NCBI GenBank assembly: GCA_003241875.1
Contig: QBLU01000044.1
Span: 1-33,153, forward strand
Length of the DNA stretch: 33,153 nucleotides
Direction: 5' to 3'
Source: Alphaproteobacteria bacterium
GTDB lineage: Bacteria > Pseudomonadota > Alphaproteobacteria > Sphingomonadales > Sphingomonadaceae
The number at the start of each line of letters is the position of its first letter. The first letter of the stretch is position 1. The translations under genes and the position numbers were made by a program. The notes below the pieces were generated by a model that saw only the letters and a program-made list of their open reading frames with translations, was not told the origin of the DNA and ran no database searches. Shown here piece after piece: positions 1 to 7,952 of this stretch.

Positions 1-11
1 AGCGCGAGTCG

Positions 12-32
12 CCCTCCCCTCAAGGGGGAGGG
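12..32. terminator. Palindromic repeat overlapping the stop codon of the RHH gene
   Basis: A perfect 8-bp GC stem (CCCTCCCC, 12-19, with GGGGAGGG, 25-32) and a 5-base loop. The stop codon of the minus-strand gene (20-22) falls in the loop. With its flank, read on the minus strand, it resembles the start of the larger element at 24629-24752, including a similar GGCGACTCG continuation, so it is probably a copy cut off by the window edge. It could act as a terminator, but there is no clear T-tract. Confidence 0.6.
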
Positions 33-250
33 ATGCGGCCTTCACCTTGGCCCGCCAGCGCGCGCTCGTACAGCCAGACCCTTATCGCGCTGCTCAGGTT
101 GGTCGTACGCGCTTCGTCGATCTCGGCGACCAGCGCGGCGAGCGGCTTGCCGTCGGCGGCGGCGGCGGCCTTCAGCGCCTCCCAGAAAATCGGTTCCAGC
201 GTCAGCGACGTGGCGTGACCGGCGATGGTGAGGGAGTGTTTCGCGGTCAT
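20..250 (-). CDS. Ribbon-helix-helix domain protein (RHH_4-like)
   Basis: A 76-residue protein whose first ~65 residues (HSLTIAGHATSLTLEPIFW, then a segment ending in TNLSSAIRVWL) match the small alphaproteobacterial ribbon-helix-helix family. Members are usually annotated as putative DNA-binding proteins without known target. It is the last gene of the minus-strand run that starts with the peroxiredoxin, 19 bp after the small membrane protein gene. No good Shine-Dalgarno sequence precedes the ATG, so translation may depend on the upstream gene. The oddity is the C-terminus: the last codons (RIPPP) and the stop codon lie inside a palindromic repeat (12-32), so the tail appears to be donated by the repeat. 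The family call is good; the function is inference. Confidence 0.8.
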   Translation of the reverse strand: MTAKHSLTIAGHATSLTLEPIFWEALKAAAAADGKPLAALVAEIDEARTTNLSSAIRVWLYERALAGQGEGRIPPP

Positions 251-269
251 GGCGACGGCGGGCGCACGG

Positions 270-479
270 CTATTTCATGCGTCGCACCAGCAGCCGTACG
301 CCCAGCGCCAGGGCGAGGCCTGCCGGCAGGAACCTTAGCCAGACCGGCCAGCCGAGTTCCGCCAGCTTCACACTCAACCAGCCGGCGCCCACGGAGCCGG
401 CCACCAGTGCGACGACGACGACCAGGAACAGCAACCACGCCGCGCCGAGCGTCTTGGCAAAGGGTTGGCGCGGCGCCAT
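270..479 (-). CDS. Small two-helix membrane protein, unknown function
   Basis: A 69-residue protein with two hydrophobic stretches, about residues 10-35 and 43-64, ending in basic residues (RLLVRRMK), which suggests a small inner-membrane protein with a cytoplasmic tail. Its start lies 3 bp after the stop of the upstream reductase, so it is probably translationally linked to it. I recognise no family. The opposite-strand and shifted-frame alternatives in this interval are arginine-rich and not protein-like, which supports this frame. Confidence 0.6.
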   Translation of the reverse strand: MAPRQPFAKTLGAAWLLFLVVVVALVAGSVGAGWLSVKLAELGWPVWLRFLPAGLALALGVRLLVRRMK

Positions 480-482
480 GGC

Positions 483-1205
483 TCAATACATGTGCTGCCC
501 GCCGTTGATGCTCAACGTCGAGCCGGTGACGAAGCCGGCGTTCTCGCCGATCAGGAACACCACGCCCCGCGCGATCTCCTGCGCCTGCCCCAGTCGGCCG
601 GCCGGGATCTTGGCGACGATCTTTTCCAGCACGTCCGCCGGCACCGCGGCGACCATGTCGGTGTCGATATAGCCCGGTGCGATGGCGTTGACGGTGATGC
701 CGAAGCGCGCGCCTTCCTGGGCCAGCGCCTTGGTGAAGCCGTGGATGCCCGACTTGGCGGCGGCATAGTTGACCTGGCCGTACTGGCCGGCCTGGCCGTT
801 GATGCTGCCGATGTTGACGATGCGGCCAAACCCGCGCGACTTCATGCCGGTGAACGTCGCCTTGGCCATGTTGAAGCAGCCGCCCAGGTTGACGCGGATG
901 ACTTCGTCCCAGGCCTCATAGCTCATCTTCATCAGGGTGCCGTCGCGGGTGATGCCGGCGTTGTTGACGACGATGTCGATCGGGCCGAGCGCCGCCTCCA
1001 CCGCCGCCACGCCATCGAGGCAGGCCTGGTGGTCGCCAACGTTCCACTTGTACGCCGGAATGCCGGTGCGCTCGGTAAAGGCGGCGGCCTTGGCGTCGTC
1101 GCCGCCGTAATTCGCCGCGACGCTGATGCCTTCGGCCTGCAATGCGAGGCAGATCGCCTCGCCGATGCCGCGCGTGCCGCCGGTGACAATTGCTGTTCGT
1201 GCCAT
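483..1205 (-). CDS. phbB: Acetoacetyl-CoA reductase (SDR family, PhaB-like)
   Basis: A 240-residue short-chain dehydrogenase/reductase. It has the cofactor-binding GGTRGIG (residues 9-15), the NNAG motif (81-84), and the catalytic set Ser134, Tyr147 and Lys151 (YAAAK). The sequence closely follows PhaB/PhbB, the NADPH-dependent reductase that converts acetoacetyl-CoA to (R)-3-hydroxybutyryl-CoA for polyhydroxybutyrate synthesis (ITRDGTLMKMSYEAWDEVI; INGQAGQYGQVNY; GYIDTDMV). Length is typical. A GGGGAGA Shine-Dalgarno precedes the ATG. It lies 53 bp after hemH in the same direction. No thiolase or PHA synthase gene is in the window. FabG is the main alternative, but the Gln/Asn-rich loop before the catalytic Tyr favours PhaB. 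Confidence 0.88.
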   Translation of the reverse strand: MARTAIVTGGTRGIGEAICLALQAEGISVAANYGGDDAKAAAFTERTGIPAYKWNVGDHQACLDGVAAVEAALGPIDIVVNNAGITRDGTLMKMSYEAWDEVIRVNLGGCFNMAKATFTGMKSRGFGRIVNIGSINGQAGQYGQVNYAAAKSGIHGFTKALAQEGARFGITVNAIAPGYIDTDMVAAVPADVLEKIVAKIPAGRLGQAQEIARGVVFLIGENAGFVTGSTLSINGGQHMY

Positions 1206-1258
1206 GCGTGTCTCTCCCCGGCCCTATTCAATGGGCTCGATGAACCGACACTAGCGGC

Positions 1259-2293
1259 TTACACCCAGCCCGCAAGTTCCCGCGCCAGCAAGGCGCGCAA
1301 CATTTCCACGCCCGTCGGCGTATCGTTGAGGCAGGGCAGATAGGCGAAATGCGTGCCGCCGTGCTCGAGGAACGTCTCGCGGCCTTCCATCGCGACCTCC
1401 TCGAGCGTTTCGAGGCAATCGGCGGAAAAGCCCGGGCAGACGACGGCAATGCGGTGAATACCCTCCGCCGCCAGCGTTTCGAGCGTGCCGTCGGTATAGG
1501 GACGCAGCCATTCGGCGCGGCCGAAGCGCGACTGGAAGGTCACCTTCACCGGCAGCTGCAGTTCCGCCTGCAGCAGCCGCCCGGTCTTCAGGCACTGGCA
1601 GTGATAGGGGTCGCCGCGATCGAGCGTGCGCTGCGGCATGCCGTGGAAGCTGGTGACGATCAGCTGCGGCTCGAAATCGAGGCGTTCCAGCCCCTCCCGC
1701 ACCCCGGCGGCGAGCGCCGCGATATGGTCGGGATTGTCGTAATAGGGCGGCAGCGTGCGCAGCGCCGGCTGCCAGCGCCAGCCGGCGATCGCGGCATTGG
1801 CGGCATCGACGACCGTCGCGTTGGTGGCCGCCGAATATTGCGGATACAGCGGCGCCAGCACGATGCGGTCGCAACCTTCGGCCATCAGCGCCTGCAGCCG
1901 TTCGCCGATCGACCTTGTGCCATAGCGCATTGCCCAGTCGACGATGACCTGCGGGCCGAAGGCGCCCTGCAACGCCTCGGCCTGGCGCCGGGTGATGGCG
2001 GTGATCGGCGAGCCTTCGGGCGTCCACACCTTGGCATAGTTGGCAGCCGTCGTGCGCGGCCGGATGTTGAGGATGAGCAGGTTGAGGATCGGCTTCCAGA
2101 TGAACGCCGGGATCTCGATGACGCGCGGATCCGACAGGAATTCGCCCAGGAAGCGCTTCACCGACGGCACATCGGGGGCGTCGGGGGAGCCGAGATTGAC
2201 CAGCAGCACGCCGACCCGGCCGACCCGCGCCTTGGGGTGGTCGGCGGGCAACACGGTCATCGCCGGCTGCGGGTTGGGAAAGGCGCTGTTCAT
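1259..2293 (-). CDS. hemH: Ferrochelatase
   Basis: A 344-residue ferrochelatase, which inserts Fe2+ into protoporphyrin IX in the last step of protoheme synthesis. The family blocks are visible in order: LLVNLGSPDAPDVPSVKRFL near residue 30, PLYPQYSAATNA (149-160), SFHGMP with the active-site His217, DPYHCQC (228-234), FQSRFGRAEWLRPYTD (253-268), and CPGFSADCLETLEE with the conserved Glu295. Its ATG overlaps the TGA of the upstream molybdopterin hydroxylase gene by the sequence ATGA (2290-2293), so the two are probably translationally coupled, an unusual pairing for hemH. Length and motifs are complete. Confidence 0.96.
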   Translation of the reverse strand: MNSAFPNPQPAMTVLPADHPKARVGRVGVLLVNLGSPDAPDVPSVKRFLGEFLSDPRVIEIPAFIWKPILNLLILNIRPRTTAANYAKVWTPEGSPITAITRRQAEALQGAFGPQVIVDWAMRYGTRSIGERLQALMAEGCDRIVLAPLYPQYSAATNATVVDAANAAIAGWRWQPALRTLPPYYDNPDHIAALAAGVREGLERLDFEPQLIVTSFHGMPQRTLDRGDPYHCQCLKTGRLLQAELQLPVKVTFQSRFGRAEWLRPYTDGTLETLAAEGIHRIAVVCPGFSADCLETLEEVAMEGRETFLEHGGTHFAYLPCLNDTPTGVEMLRALLARELAGWV

Positions 2294-4494
2294 GCCGCCA
2301 CCAACGGCAGGTCACGGCGGCGGCCGCCGCCCGCGGCAAAGATGGCGTTGGCGACGGCCGGCGCGATCGGCGGCGTGCCGGGCTCGCCGATGCCGCCGGG
2401 ATTTTCGTTCGATGCGATGATGATGACCTCGATCGCCGGCGCATCGGCGAGGGTGAGCAGCGGATAGCTGTCGAAATTGCGCTGCTCGGCCTCGCCGCCG
2501 GCAAAGCTGACACGGCCGTGCAGCGCCGCGGTCAGGCCATAGACGATGCCGCCCTCGACCTGGGCACGCACCGTGTCGGGGTTGATGACGCGGCCGCAAT
2601 CGACCGCCGCCCACACCCGGGTGACGCGCGGCGGCGCGCCATCGACCAGCGCCACCTCGGCGACCTGGGCGACGATGCTGCCGAAGCTTTCGACGAGCGC
2701 CACGCCGCGGCCGACACCCGGCGACACCCGGCCAAGCGGCCCGCCGGCCTGCAGCACGGCGCGCAGCACGGCGGCATGGCGGGGCTGGTCCTTGAGCATC
2801 GCCAGGCGGAAGCTGCCGGGATCGACATCGGCCGACACCGCCAGCTCGTCGACGAAGCTTTCGACGATGAAGCCGGTGAAGCTGTGGCCGACCGAACGCC
2901 AGAACCCCAGCGGCACGTTGCAGTCGGCAAGGCTGTGGACGACGCGGACGCCGTCGATGGCATAGGGCAGGTCGACCGCGCCCTCGATGGCGCCGGCGCC
3001 GGCCTTGGGGCTACCGGCGACGGCGGGGACGTTGCGGCCCGTGAAGCCGGCGCCGATGTCGGGCACCGCGACATGGGCATCCCAGGCGCCGATGCCGCCG
3101 GGGCCGGCGCTGCCGCGCAGCCGGGCGGCGACGGCGGGCCGCCACATGTCGTGGCCGAAATCTTCCTCGCGGCTCCAGATCAGCTGGACCGGCGCGCCGA
3201 CGGCGCGGGCGATCAGCGCCGCCTGGACACAGGCATCCATCTCCACCTTGCGGCCGAAGCCGCCACCGAGCAGCGTCGGGTAGATGACGACATCATCGGC
3301 GTCGATATCGAGCGCCCGGGCCACGCCCCAGGTGGCGATGGTGGCGGACTGGGTCGGCGCCCAGACCTCGCACTTGCCGTTCTCGATGCGCGCCGTCGCC
3401 GTCATCGGCTCCAGGCAGGCATGGGCGAGGAACGGCAGCGTATAATCGGCGGTGATCGATCCGGTGCCACGCGCGGCGCCGACGCTGCCGTCGCTGCGCA
3501 CTTCGGTGCCCTCCGAGTCGAGCGCCGCCTTCAGCCCGGCCTCCAGCCACGGCCCCGGCGGATTGGCGGCGGCGGCATAGCTGATCTTCACGGCCTCGAG
3601 CGCGGTCTTCGCGGCGAACCAGCCATCGGCGACGACGGCGACAAAGTCCGGCTGCTCGACCAGCCGCGCGCCGGCGGGCAGCGCCGAACGGTCGATACCG
3701 GTCCGCCGCGCGCCGATCGGGCCCTGGGCGATGGCGGCATAGCGCAGGCCCGGCAGGCGGACATCGGCACCAAAGCGCGCCGAGCCGTCGGTCTTGGCCG
3801 GGATGTCGAGGCGCAGCACCGGCTTGCCGACGAGCACCGGCGCCGCCCGCAGCACCGGTTCGTCGGGGGCATCCTCCAGCCGCGCGTCGCCGGCGATGTC
3901 GGCAAAGGCGATGCGATTGGCCTTGTGGACGACAAAGCCGCCGGCGGTGTCGCATTCGTCCCAGTCGACATCCCAGCGCCGGGCGGCGGCGCGGCACAGC
4001 ATCTCGCGCGCCGCGGCGCCGGCGTGGCGCAGCGGCGCCTCGAAGCCGCGGATCGAGGTGCTGCCGCCGGTGATCTGGAATTCGAGATATTCGACGACCT
4101 TCGTCGCGCCCCAGCCGGCAAGGCCGCGCATCGCCGCCGGCATGCCGGCAAGCTGGTCGTTGAAGGCGCCGTGGTTGGCATATTCGGGGCCGAGCGGCGC
4201 CGGCTCGACACCGACGGCGCGCCAGTCGGCACCCAGTTCATCGGCGACGATCTGGGCAAGGCCCGACCAGACCCCCTGCCCCATTTCGGCCTGCGGCACG
4301 GCGACCGTCACCCGGCCGTCGACGCCGACCTTGATGAAGGCGTTGATGACCTGCTCGCCCTCGCCCGCCGCCCAGCCGATGGCGCGCCGGCGCGGCCACG
4401 CCGCCCAGCCGACGGCGAGGCCGGTGCCGACGCCGGCGGCGATCAGCAGGTTGCGGCGGGTAACGCCCCGGGTCACGCCCGCATTGACCCCCAT
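2290..4494 (-). CDS. Xanthine dehydrogenase-family molybdopterin-binding subunit (IorB-like), Tat-exported
   Basis: A 734-residue large subunit of the molybdenum hydroxylase family, closest in style to the isoquinoline 1-oxidoreductase beta subunit (IorB) and membrane-linked aldehyde dehydrogenases. Visible features are an N-terminal twin-arginine signal (VTRRNLLIAAG, about residues 10-20), PQAEMGQGVWSGLAQIVADE, LGGGFGRKVEMDACVQA, GFWRSVGHSFTGFIVESFVDE, VALVESFGSIVAQVAEV, and near the C-terminus GGIGEPGTPPIAPAVANA, where Glu704 is the expected catalytic glutamate. I place the start at 4494 because the signal begins there; a longer frame upstream runs through the peroxiredoxin gene. Such subunits normally work with a 2Fe-2S subunit, and none is adjacent. 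The gene follows the peroxiredoxin by 23 bp. The substrate is unknown. Confidence 0.9.
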   Translation of the reverse strand: MGVNAGVTRGVTRRNLLIAAGVGTGLAVGWAAWPRRRAIGWAAGEGEQVINAFIKVGVDGRVTVAVPQAEMGQGVWSGLAQIVADELGADWRAVGVEPAPLGPEYANHGAFNDQLAGMPAAMRGLAGWGATKVVEYLEFQITGGSTSIRGFEAPLRHAGAAAREMLCRAAARRWDVDWDECDTAGGFVVHKANRIAFADIAGDARLEDAPDEPVLRAAPVLVGKPVLRLDIPAKTDGSARFGADVRLPGLRYAAIAQGPIGARRTGIDRSALPAGARLVEQPDFVAVVADGWFAAKTALEAVKISYAAAANPPGPWLEAGLKAALDSEGTEVRSDGSVGAARGTGSITADYTLPFLAHACLEPMTATARIENGKCEVWAPTQSATIATWGVARALDIDADDVVIYPTLLGGGFGRKVEMDACVQAALIARAVGAPVQLIWSREEDFGHDMWRPAVAARLRGSAGPGGIGAWDAHVAVPDIGAGFTGRNVPAVAGSPKAGAGAIEGAVDLPYAIDGVRVVHSLADCNVPLGFWRSVGHSFTGFIVESFVDELAVSADVDPGSFRLAMLKDQPRHAAVLRAVLQAGGPLGRVSPGVGRGVALVESFGSIVAQVAEVALVDGAPPRVTRVWAAVDCGRVINPDTVRAQVEGGIVYGLTAALHGRVSFAGGEAEQRNFDSYPLLTLADAPAIEVIIIASNENPGGIGEPGTPPIAPAVANAIFAAGGGRRRDLPLVAA

Positions 4495-4517
4495 GGGCTG
4501 GCTCCCGCCTGCCGCCT

Positions 4518-5003
4518 TCAGGCCAGCTGGCCCATCAGGTGCTCGGCCGACGACACGGCAAAGGCGCCCGGTTCCTCGACGTTGAGGAGGGTGACGACGC
4601 CGTCCTTGACGATCATCGAGAAACGCTGGCCGCGGATGCCCATGCCGAACTTGCTGGCGTCCATCTCGAGGCCGAGCGCCTTGGTGAAATCGGCGCTGCC
4701 GTCGGCAACCATCGTCACCTTGTCGCCGGCGCTGGCCGACTTGCCCCAAGCGCCCATGACAAAGGCGTCGTTGACCGACAGGCAGACGATTTCATCGACG
4801 CCGTGCTCGCGAATGGTCCCGGCATTGGAGACAAAGCCCGGCAGGTGCTTGGCCGAACAGGTCGGGGTAAAGGCGCCCGGCACCGAGAACAGTGCCACGG
4901 TGCGGCCGCCGAACAGCGCGTCGGTGGTAATCGGCTCGGGGCCGGCGTCGGTGGCCTTGACCAATGTTGCCGATGGAATCGTGTCACCAACCTTGATGGT
5001 CAT
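4518..5003 (-). CDS. Peroxiredoxin (Prx5/PMP20 type)
   Basis: A 161-residue thiol peroxidase of the AhpC/TSA superfamily, Prx5 branch. The signature VPGAFTPTCS (41-50) contains the peroxidatic Cys49, followed by AKHLPGFV. A second cysteine, Cys74, lies in EIVCLSVND, the usual region of the short family. It reduces hydrogen peroxide and alkyl hydroperoxides with a thiol donor, in the cytoplasm, since no signal is seen. The start at 5003 gives the family-typical MTIKVGDTIP and is preceded by AAAGGGA at good spacing. It leads the minus-strand run through the molybdopterin subunit, hemH, phbB and the two small genes; whether all are one transcript is inference from spacing. Confidence 0.95.
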   Translation of the reverse strand: MTIKVGDTIPSATLVKATDAGPEPITTDALFGGRTVALFSVPGAFTPTCSAKHLPGFVSNAGTIREHGVDEIVCLSVNDAFVMGAWGKSASAGDKVTMVADGSADFTKALGLEMDASKFGMGIRGQRFSMIVKDGVVTLLNVEEPGAFAVSSAEHLMGQLA

Positions 5004-5162
5004 TGTTCGGGTCCCTTTATCACGAAGGTGATGAATATGCCCCTGCGATAGCCGCGGCGACAAGCAGCGTCCAGCGCCGTAACGCCGCGTCCTGCCGCGG
5101 TCGCGACGCATGCGCAGCAGCGGGGGTCTGGCATTTGCGCGGCCACGACCTACTGTAGGGGG

Positions 5163-5726
5163 ATGGACGCGCCCCCCTTCCTTGTCGGCCAGTTGCTGCT
5201 GTCGATGCCCGGCATCGGCGACCCGCGCTTCGAACGCAGCGTCATCGCCATGTGCGTCCACGACGAAGACGGCGCGCTCGGCCTCGTCGTCAACCATGCG
5301 CATGATTCGCTGACGGTGCGCGAGCTGATGGAACAGCTCGACATCGATCCCGGCGTGACGCCCATCGATGCCCGGGTGCTGGTCGGCGGCCCGGTCGAGC
5401 CCGGCCGCGGCTTTGTCCTGCACAGCCCCGAATACGAGGGCCAGAGCACCATCAACGTCGACGGCAAATGGGCGCTGACCTCGACCGTCGACATCCTGCG
5501 CGACATCGCGCTCGGCAAGGGCCCGCGGCACTGGCTGGCGGCGCTGGGCTATACCGGCTGGGCCGGCGGCCAGCTCGAAACGGAGCTGACGCGGCACGGT
5601 TGGCAACTGGCGCCGGGCGACACCGCGCTGCTGTTCGACACCGCGCAGGACGAGCGCTGGGCCAGCGCCTATCGCGGCCTCGGCATCGCCGTCGGGCAGC
5701 TGAGCGCCACCGCCGGGCGCGCCTGA
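5163..5726 (+). CDS. YqgE/AlgH family protein
   Basis: A 187-residue protein of the YqgE/AlgH (DUF179) family, which is widespread, small and cytoplasmic. AlgH was first described as an alginate regulator in Pseudomonas, but the biochemical role is unsettled. Family blocks are FLVGQLLLSMPGIGDPRFER, SVIAMCVHDEDGALGLVVN, GGPVEPGRGFVLHS and YTGWAGGQLETEL. The start is set by the family-typical N-terminus. Oddly, the G-tract (GTAGGGGG) abuts the ATG with no spacer, so it cannot act as a normal Shine-Dalgarno. The gene diverges from the peroxiredoxin over 159 bp and converges with the AsmA gene across a palindromic repeat. Confidence 0.93.
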   Translation: MDAPPFLVGQLLLSMPGIGDPRFERSVIAMCVHDEDGALGLVVNHAHDSLTVRELMEQLDIDPGVTPIDARVLVGGPVEPGRGFVLHSPEYEGQSTINVDGKWALTSTVDILRDIALGKGPRHWLAALGYTGWAGGQLETELTRHGWQLAPGDTALLFDTAQDERWASAYRGLGIAVGQLSATAGRA

Positions 5727-5757
5727 GGCGCTGGAGCCGCTTGCTTACGCGTCGGAT

Positions 5758-5850
5758 CGTCATCCCCGCGAAGGCGGGGATCCATCGCCTGCGCGTCGCG
5801 CTTGGATGGGCAGGTTCGGGCGATGGACCCCCGCCTTCGCGGGGGTGACG
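5758..5850. repeat. GTCATCCCCGCG-type palindromic repeat (copy 1)
   Basis: Two 31-bp arms, 5758-5788 and 5820-5850, are inverted copies of each other with two mismatches (29 of 31), separated by 31 bp. The arms read outward-in as CGTCATCCCCGCGAAGGCGG and onward to CCATCGC. A second copy, with perfect arms, is at 21049-21127. The element fills the gap between the convergent yqgE and AsmA genes and would fold into a very stable hairpin, so it may terminate both. Dispersed elements of this look are common between genes in sphingomonads. Confidence 0.9.
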
Positions 5851-5860
5851 ACAGGCAAGC

Positions 5861-7906
5861 CTAGTTCTTCGCCCTGGCGTTAGCTCGCCGACTGGCCGGA
5901 TTATCGCGCCGCGCCGCCAGGATCGGCGTGCAGTTGACGTCCTTGGCGTCGCCCAGGTCGATGAACGCGGCGATGGCGGCGATCGGCGTCGCCACCAGGC
6001 CGAGCGTCGCGGCGGCGCCGGCGCGGGCGAGCAGTTCGCCCGAAATCGGGTTGATGCCGGGCTTGGCGAAATAGCCGTTGATGCCGATCGGCGACTGTCC
6101 GGAAAACAGGCTGAACTGCTTGGAATCGGCTTCCACCGACATGGCCAGCGCCTCGTCCTTGAAGCTGAAGCCGCCGCGCCCGCGCAGCACCGCCTTGTTG
6201 GTATCGATGAGGATCGGATCGGCGATGGCGCGCCCGTCGGTGACCGTAAAGGCGACGATCCCGCAGTTGATCTGCCGCTGCTCTTTCAGCTTCTTGCCGA
6301 TGAGCGCGGTCAGGAAATTCTGCAAATCGAGCTCGGCAAGCTCGATATTGCGCAGCCACAGCGTCCCCGACGGCACCACAAAGGCGATGCGCCCGTTGGC
6401 CGAGGCCAGCGACTTGTGGACGGTGTCGCCCTTGCCCTTCAGCTGCAGGCGGCCGCGGATCGACGCCGTGGTGCCGGCATCCTCCACCTTGAAGCCGGTC
6501 AGCAGCTTGCCGAGCGGCAGCTGGGTCAGGCGAATGTCATAGTCGGTCAGCACCGGCACGTTGCGGGCGTTGATGCCGACCTTGGCGATCAGCCGGCCAC
6601 CGGCGATATCGAAGGCCAGCGGCGACAGCGTCAGCAGCCGGTCATCGAGATCGAGCCGCAGCCGCAGATTGTCGAACGGCAGCTTGCCGGTGCGCACGCT
6701 GGTGGCGCGATAGTCGATGCGGGCGTCGAACTTGCCCAGCGCCTCGGTCGCCAGCGGCGCGTCGGGCATCAGCCGCGGCCGGCCGGCGACCTGAACGACG
6801 ACGCCCTGCCCGGCCTCCAGCCGCTCCGGACTATAGCCGATCAGCGGGCCGACATCCTTGATGTCGAGCGTCTTGCTGGTCAGCGTGCCGTCGACGCGGA
6901 AGCGCCCCCGCGGTTCGCCGACGGGCCGGTCCTCGGCCATGGTGGCGGTCAGCCGGCCGGCAATGTCCGAATCGCCGATGCGTCCGGTGAGGTTGGTGAA
7001 GCGGAACTCGCGGTCGAGCTTGGTCATGTTGGCGGCAAGCCGATAGGGCCGCGTTGCCGGCAGGGCGACGCCGAACAGCAACCCCGGCTCCTGGAAATTG
7101 CGCCCCGCCACCGTCAGCCTGAGGTCGGCGCCGTCGATGCGAGTGGCGCCGGGGATGGTGCCGGCGACGGTGATGCGGGTGCGCGCGATGGTGCCGGCGA
7201 CATCGAGGCCGAGGCGGCCACCGGTCATGGCCTCGTTGGGCGTCGTCAGCCGGCCTTCGAAGCTGATCGGCGCGCCGCGCGTCGAGCCCTTGCCGGCGAA
7301 GGTCAGCGGCCCGGCGATGCGGCGCGTGCCGGCAGACGTACCGGCGATATCGCCGATGGCGATGTCGAGGCGGGTTTTCGTCGGCGCGTCGATCAGCGCG
7401 ATGCGGGTGTCGGTGACCGCGGCGCGGACGATATGGGGAATGTCGAGCTCGCCGCCGCCGAAGGTCCAGGTGTTGGCGCGGTCGGCGCGCCGCTCCAGCC
7501 CGAGCCGGCCACCGTCGACGACGAGGTCGTCGACCGTGATGTCACCGAAGATCGCCTGCCACAGCGACGCATCGAGGGCGATGGTGCGGGCGGTGAAGAA
7601 CTGGTCCGCCGCCGCCCATTCGGGGTTGGCGACCGACAGGCCATCGGCGCGAAAGCGGATGTTGGGGTCGAGGTAGAGCTGGAATTCGCCGGCGACACGG
7701 ACCGGGCGCCCGGCGCGTTCGGAAACCATGCGTTCGAAGGTGCTGCGCCAGAACCGGCCCTTGGTGACATATTGATAGACATAGAGGCCAAGCAGCACGG
7801 CCAGTACCACGCCGACGCCGATGGCGACGCCGCGCCAGCGCCGGCGGGCGGTCGATCGATCGGCAGGTACCGGCGGCTGGCTGGCTGGGGACAGGTCCAT
7901 CGTCAT
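5861..7906 (-). CDS. AsmA family protein
   Basis: A 681-residue protein of the AsmA family: a single N-terminal membrane helix (GVAIGVGVVLAVLLGLYVYQ, roughly residues 26-45) followed by a long beta-rich periplasmic part. The start FERMVSERAGRPVRVAGEFQ and the later repeats of the type DLVVDGGRLGLERR and RLIAKVGINARNVPVL are typical. AsmA-like proteins are implicated in envelope phospholipid or outer-membrane homeostasis; some are thought to bridge the periplasm, though this one is of moderate length. I chose the ATG at 7906 (MTMDLSP) because the family begins just before the membrane helix; 28 further residues upstream are unlike the family. It is 46 bp downstream of a Crp/Fnr regulator gene and may share its transcript. 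Confidence 0.9.
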   Translation of the reverse strand: MTMDLSPASQPPVPADRSTARRRWRGVAIGVGVVLAVLLGLYVYQYVTKGRFWRSTFERMVSERAGRPVRVAGEFQLYLDPNIRFRADGLSVANPEWAAADQFFTARTIALDASLWQAIFGDITVDDLVVDGGRLGLERRADRANTWTFGGGELDIPHIVRAAVTDTRIALIDAPTKTRLDIAIGDIAGTSAGTRRIAGPLTFAGKGSTRGAPISFEGRLTTPNEAMTGGRLGLDVAGTIARTRITVAGTIPGATRIDGADLRLTVAGRNFQEPGLLFGVALPATRPYRLAANMTKLDREFRFTNLTGRIGDSDIAGRLTATMAEDRPVGEPRGRFRVDGTLTSKTLDIKDVGPLIGYSPERLEAGQGVVVQVAGRPRLMPDAPLATEALGKFDARIDYRATSVRTGKLPFDNLRLRLDLDDRLLTLSPLAFDIAGGRLIAKVGINARNVPVLTDYDIRLTQLPLGKLLTGFKVEDAGTTASIRGRLQLKGKGDTVHKSLASANGRIAFVVPSGTLWLRNIELAELDLQNFLTALIGKKLKEQRQINCGIVAFTVTDGRAIADPILIDTNKAVLRGRGGFSFKDEALAMSVEADSKQFSLFSGQSPIGINGYFAKPGINPISGELLARAGAAATLGLVATPIAAIAAFIDLGDAKDVNCTPILAARRDNPASRRANARAKN

Positions 7907-7952
7907 ATAAGCCCGGCCGGGCAGGTTCGTTCCGCATGGGTCATCCGGCAGG

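Noticed and set aside
4495-4749. N-terminal extension of the molybdopterin subunit by 85 codons
   Set aside because: It overlaps the peroxiredoxin in another frame and precedes a good Tat signal, so the start at 4494 is preferred.
2518-5031. Long open frame on the plus strand, 837 codons, opposite the molybdopterin subunit gene
   Set aside because: It is a high-GC antisense shadow: rich in Arg, Asp, Gly and Ala without domain motifs, while the minus strand encodes recognisable enzymes.
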